From NCBI GenBank assembly GCA_930989765.1, contig CAKNNA010000011.1, positions 1-49,192 on the forward strand: a stretch of DNA of 49,192 nt. The letters are read 5' to 3'. How positions within the stretch are numbered: the stretch's first letter is position 1; each line of letters starts with the position of its first letter. The translations under genes and the position numbers were made by a program. Source of the DNA: an uncultured Clostridium sp. (GTDB lineage Bacteria; Bacillota; Clostridia; TANB77; CAG-508). The notes beneath the pieces were generated by a model that was given only the letters and a program-made list of their open reading frames with translations, had not been told where the DNA came from and did not search any database. Of the stretch, positions 48,668-49,192 are shown one piece after another.

Positions 48668-48683
48668 TTGCGATTACTCGCAA
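48668..48683. promoter_or_regulatory. operator O2, TTGCGA-N4-TCGCAA
   Basis: Second copy with identical arms and spacer TTAC, 55 bases after O1. It lies just upstream of TATAAT (about 48704-48709) and the HTH gene, so its product could repress itself here. Confidence 0.75.
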
Positions 48684-48737
48684 ATATTTACATCTCGCTT
48701 TTGATATAATTTTTTATGTTAAAAAAGAGGTGAATTT

Positions 48738-48980
48738 ATGCAACTTTCAGAGGCTGTTCAAAAAAGGATTATAAATCTTTGTAAAGAACAAAATATAACA
48801 TTAAATAAGTTGGCAACTAATTCTGGATTATCATATTCTACAGTTTTTAGTATATTTTATGGAAAAAGTAAAAGTCCAAAATTAGCTACTATATTACATA
48901 TATGTGAAGGATTTAATATTGAATTAACTGATTTTTTCAAAGATCCGTTATTTAAAGATGTTGAATTTGAAGATGAATAA
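48738..48980 (+). CDS. XRE/Cro family HTH regulator
   Basis: 80 aa. HTH core NITLNKLATNSGLSYSTVFSIFYGKSKSPKLATILHICEGF, with helices about 8-18, 22-29 and 33-42, covering most of the protein. AAGAGGTG precedes the ATG. Two identical operators upstream suggest autoregulation and control of the divergent gene. Confidence 0.88.
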   Translation: MQLSEAVQKRIINLCKEQNITLNKLATNSGLSYSTVFSIFYGKSKSPKLATILHICEGFNIELTDFFKDPLFKDVEFEDE

Positions 48981-49018
48981 AAAGCAATTACTAAAAGAAT
49001 AATAGTAAATGCTTTTTT
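48979..49018. terminator. terminator after the HTH gene
   Basis: AAAAGCAATTACT and AGTAAATGCTTTT pair with one mismatch, ending in TTTTTT. Confidence 0.7.
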
Positions 49019-49022
49019 GTTT

Positions 49023-49192
49023 TTATGACTTATTTTTTAATATCCACTTATAAACTTCATTTTCAGTAAGTTTGCCTTTTTTCATATCGTTGATTTTTTC
49101 TTTAGCCTGTTTTTTCCAAGTTTCAAAGTCTTGGGCGAGTTTTTTATTGTCTTTATTTTTTCTAACTTGCATAAATTTTTGTTGATATGTTC
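49023..49192 (-). CDS. partial gene at window edge, 3' end only
   Basis: The minus strand is open from the window end to TAA at 49023-49025, giving a lysine-rich helical C terminus with DFETWKKQAKEKIND and GKLTENEVYKWI. An internal ATG (about 49172) could be a start of a 49-aa protein. I do not recognise the family. Confidence 0.5.
   Translation of the reverse strand, partial: TYQQKFMQVRKNKDNKKLAQDFETWKKQAKEKINDMKKGKLTENEVYKWILKNKS

Overview
The window is AT-rich DNA from a low-GC, endospore-forming Bacillota, most likely an uncultured Clostridia-type lineage. The evidence is the classic S10-spc-alpha ribosomal gene order, zinc-type S14/L36/S4, a CIRCE-controlled hrcA-grpE-dnaK-dnaJ operon, a SleB-like cortex hydrolase, SpoVT, and strong use of AGA, GGA and other A/T-ending codons.

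Layout. 1-1.6 kb: a minus-strand pair, LemA and its DUF3137-like partner. 1.75-19.4 kb: a consensus promoter, a structured leader and the ribosomal superoperon (rpsJ to rplQ with secY, adk, map, infA, rpoA). It has an unexpected small gene between rplW and rplB, no rpmD, and paired hairpins before rpsM. 19.5-24.6 kb: heat-shock operon. 24.8-42.5 kb: housekeeping genes (ruvC, holA, sleB, dnaE, rqcH, recD2, comF, a KAP-type NTPase, spoVT), interspersed with palindromic REP-like repeats and a foreign-looking cassette of three small paralogues (28.6-29.9 kb). 42.5-49.2 kb: accessory DNA with a MITE-like inverted repeat, a prepilin fragment, a DUF1016 nuclease, a replication-type wHTH gene, an oriT plus MobV relaxase, a prepilin/BspA-like surface protein, and small regulators with paired operators.

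Main discovery. Five otherwise intact genes (DUF3137 partner, dnaE, rqcH twice, recD2 twice, KAP NTPase) are each interrupted by exactly one extra base. At all seven sites the zero-frame codon is CGG followed by A, and skipping the C to read GGA (Gly) restores the conserved protein. Six of the seven glycines lie in highly conserved motifs, including a Walker A loop and the SF1 helicase HKAQGSEF motif. Apart from these sites I found no in-frame CGG in any host-like gene. The only CGG codons that must be read as Arg are four in the foreign-looking cassette. The simplest reading is that CGG is unassigned or starved here and in-frame CGGA is decoded as glycine with a +1 shift, by a quadruplet-reading tRNA-Gly or by out-of-frame tRNA-Gly(UCC) binding. 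The sites are absent from the ribosomal and chaperone operons and occur only in genes expected to be modestly expressed. The breaks and their regularity are seen directly; the mechanism is inference, and a systematic sequencing artefact must still be excluded.
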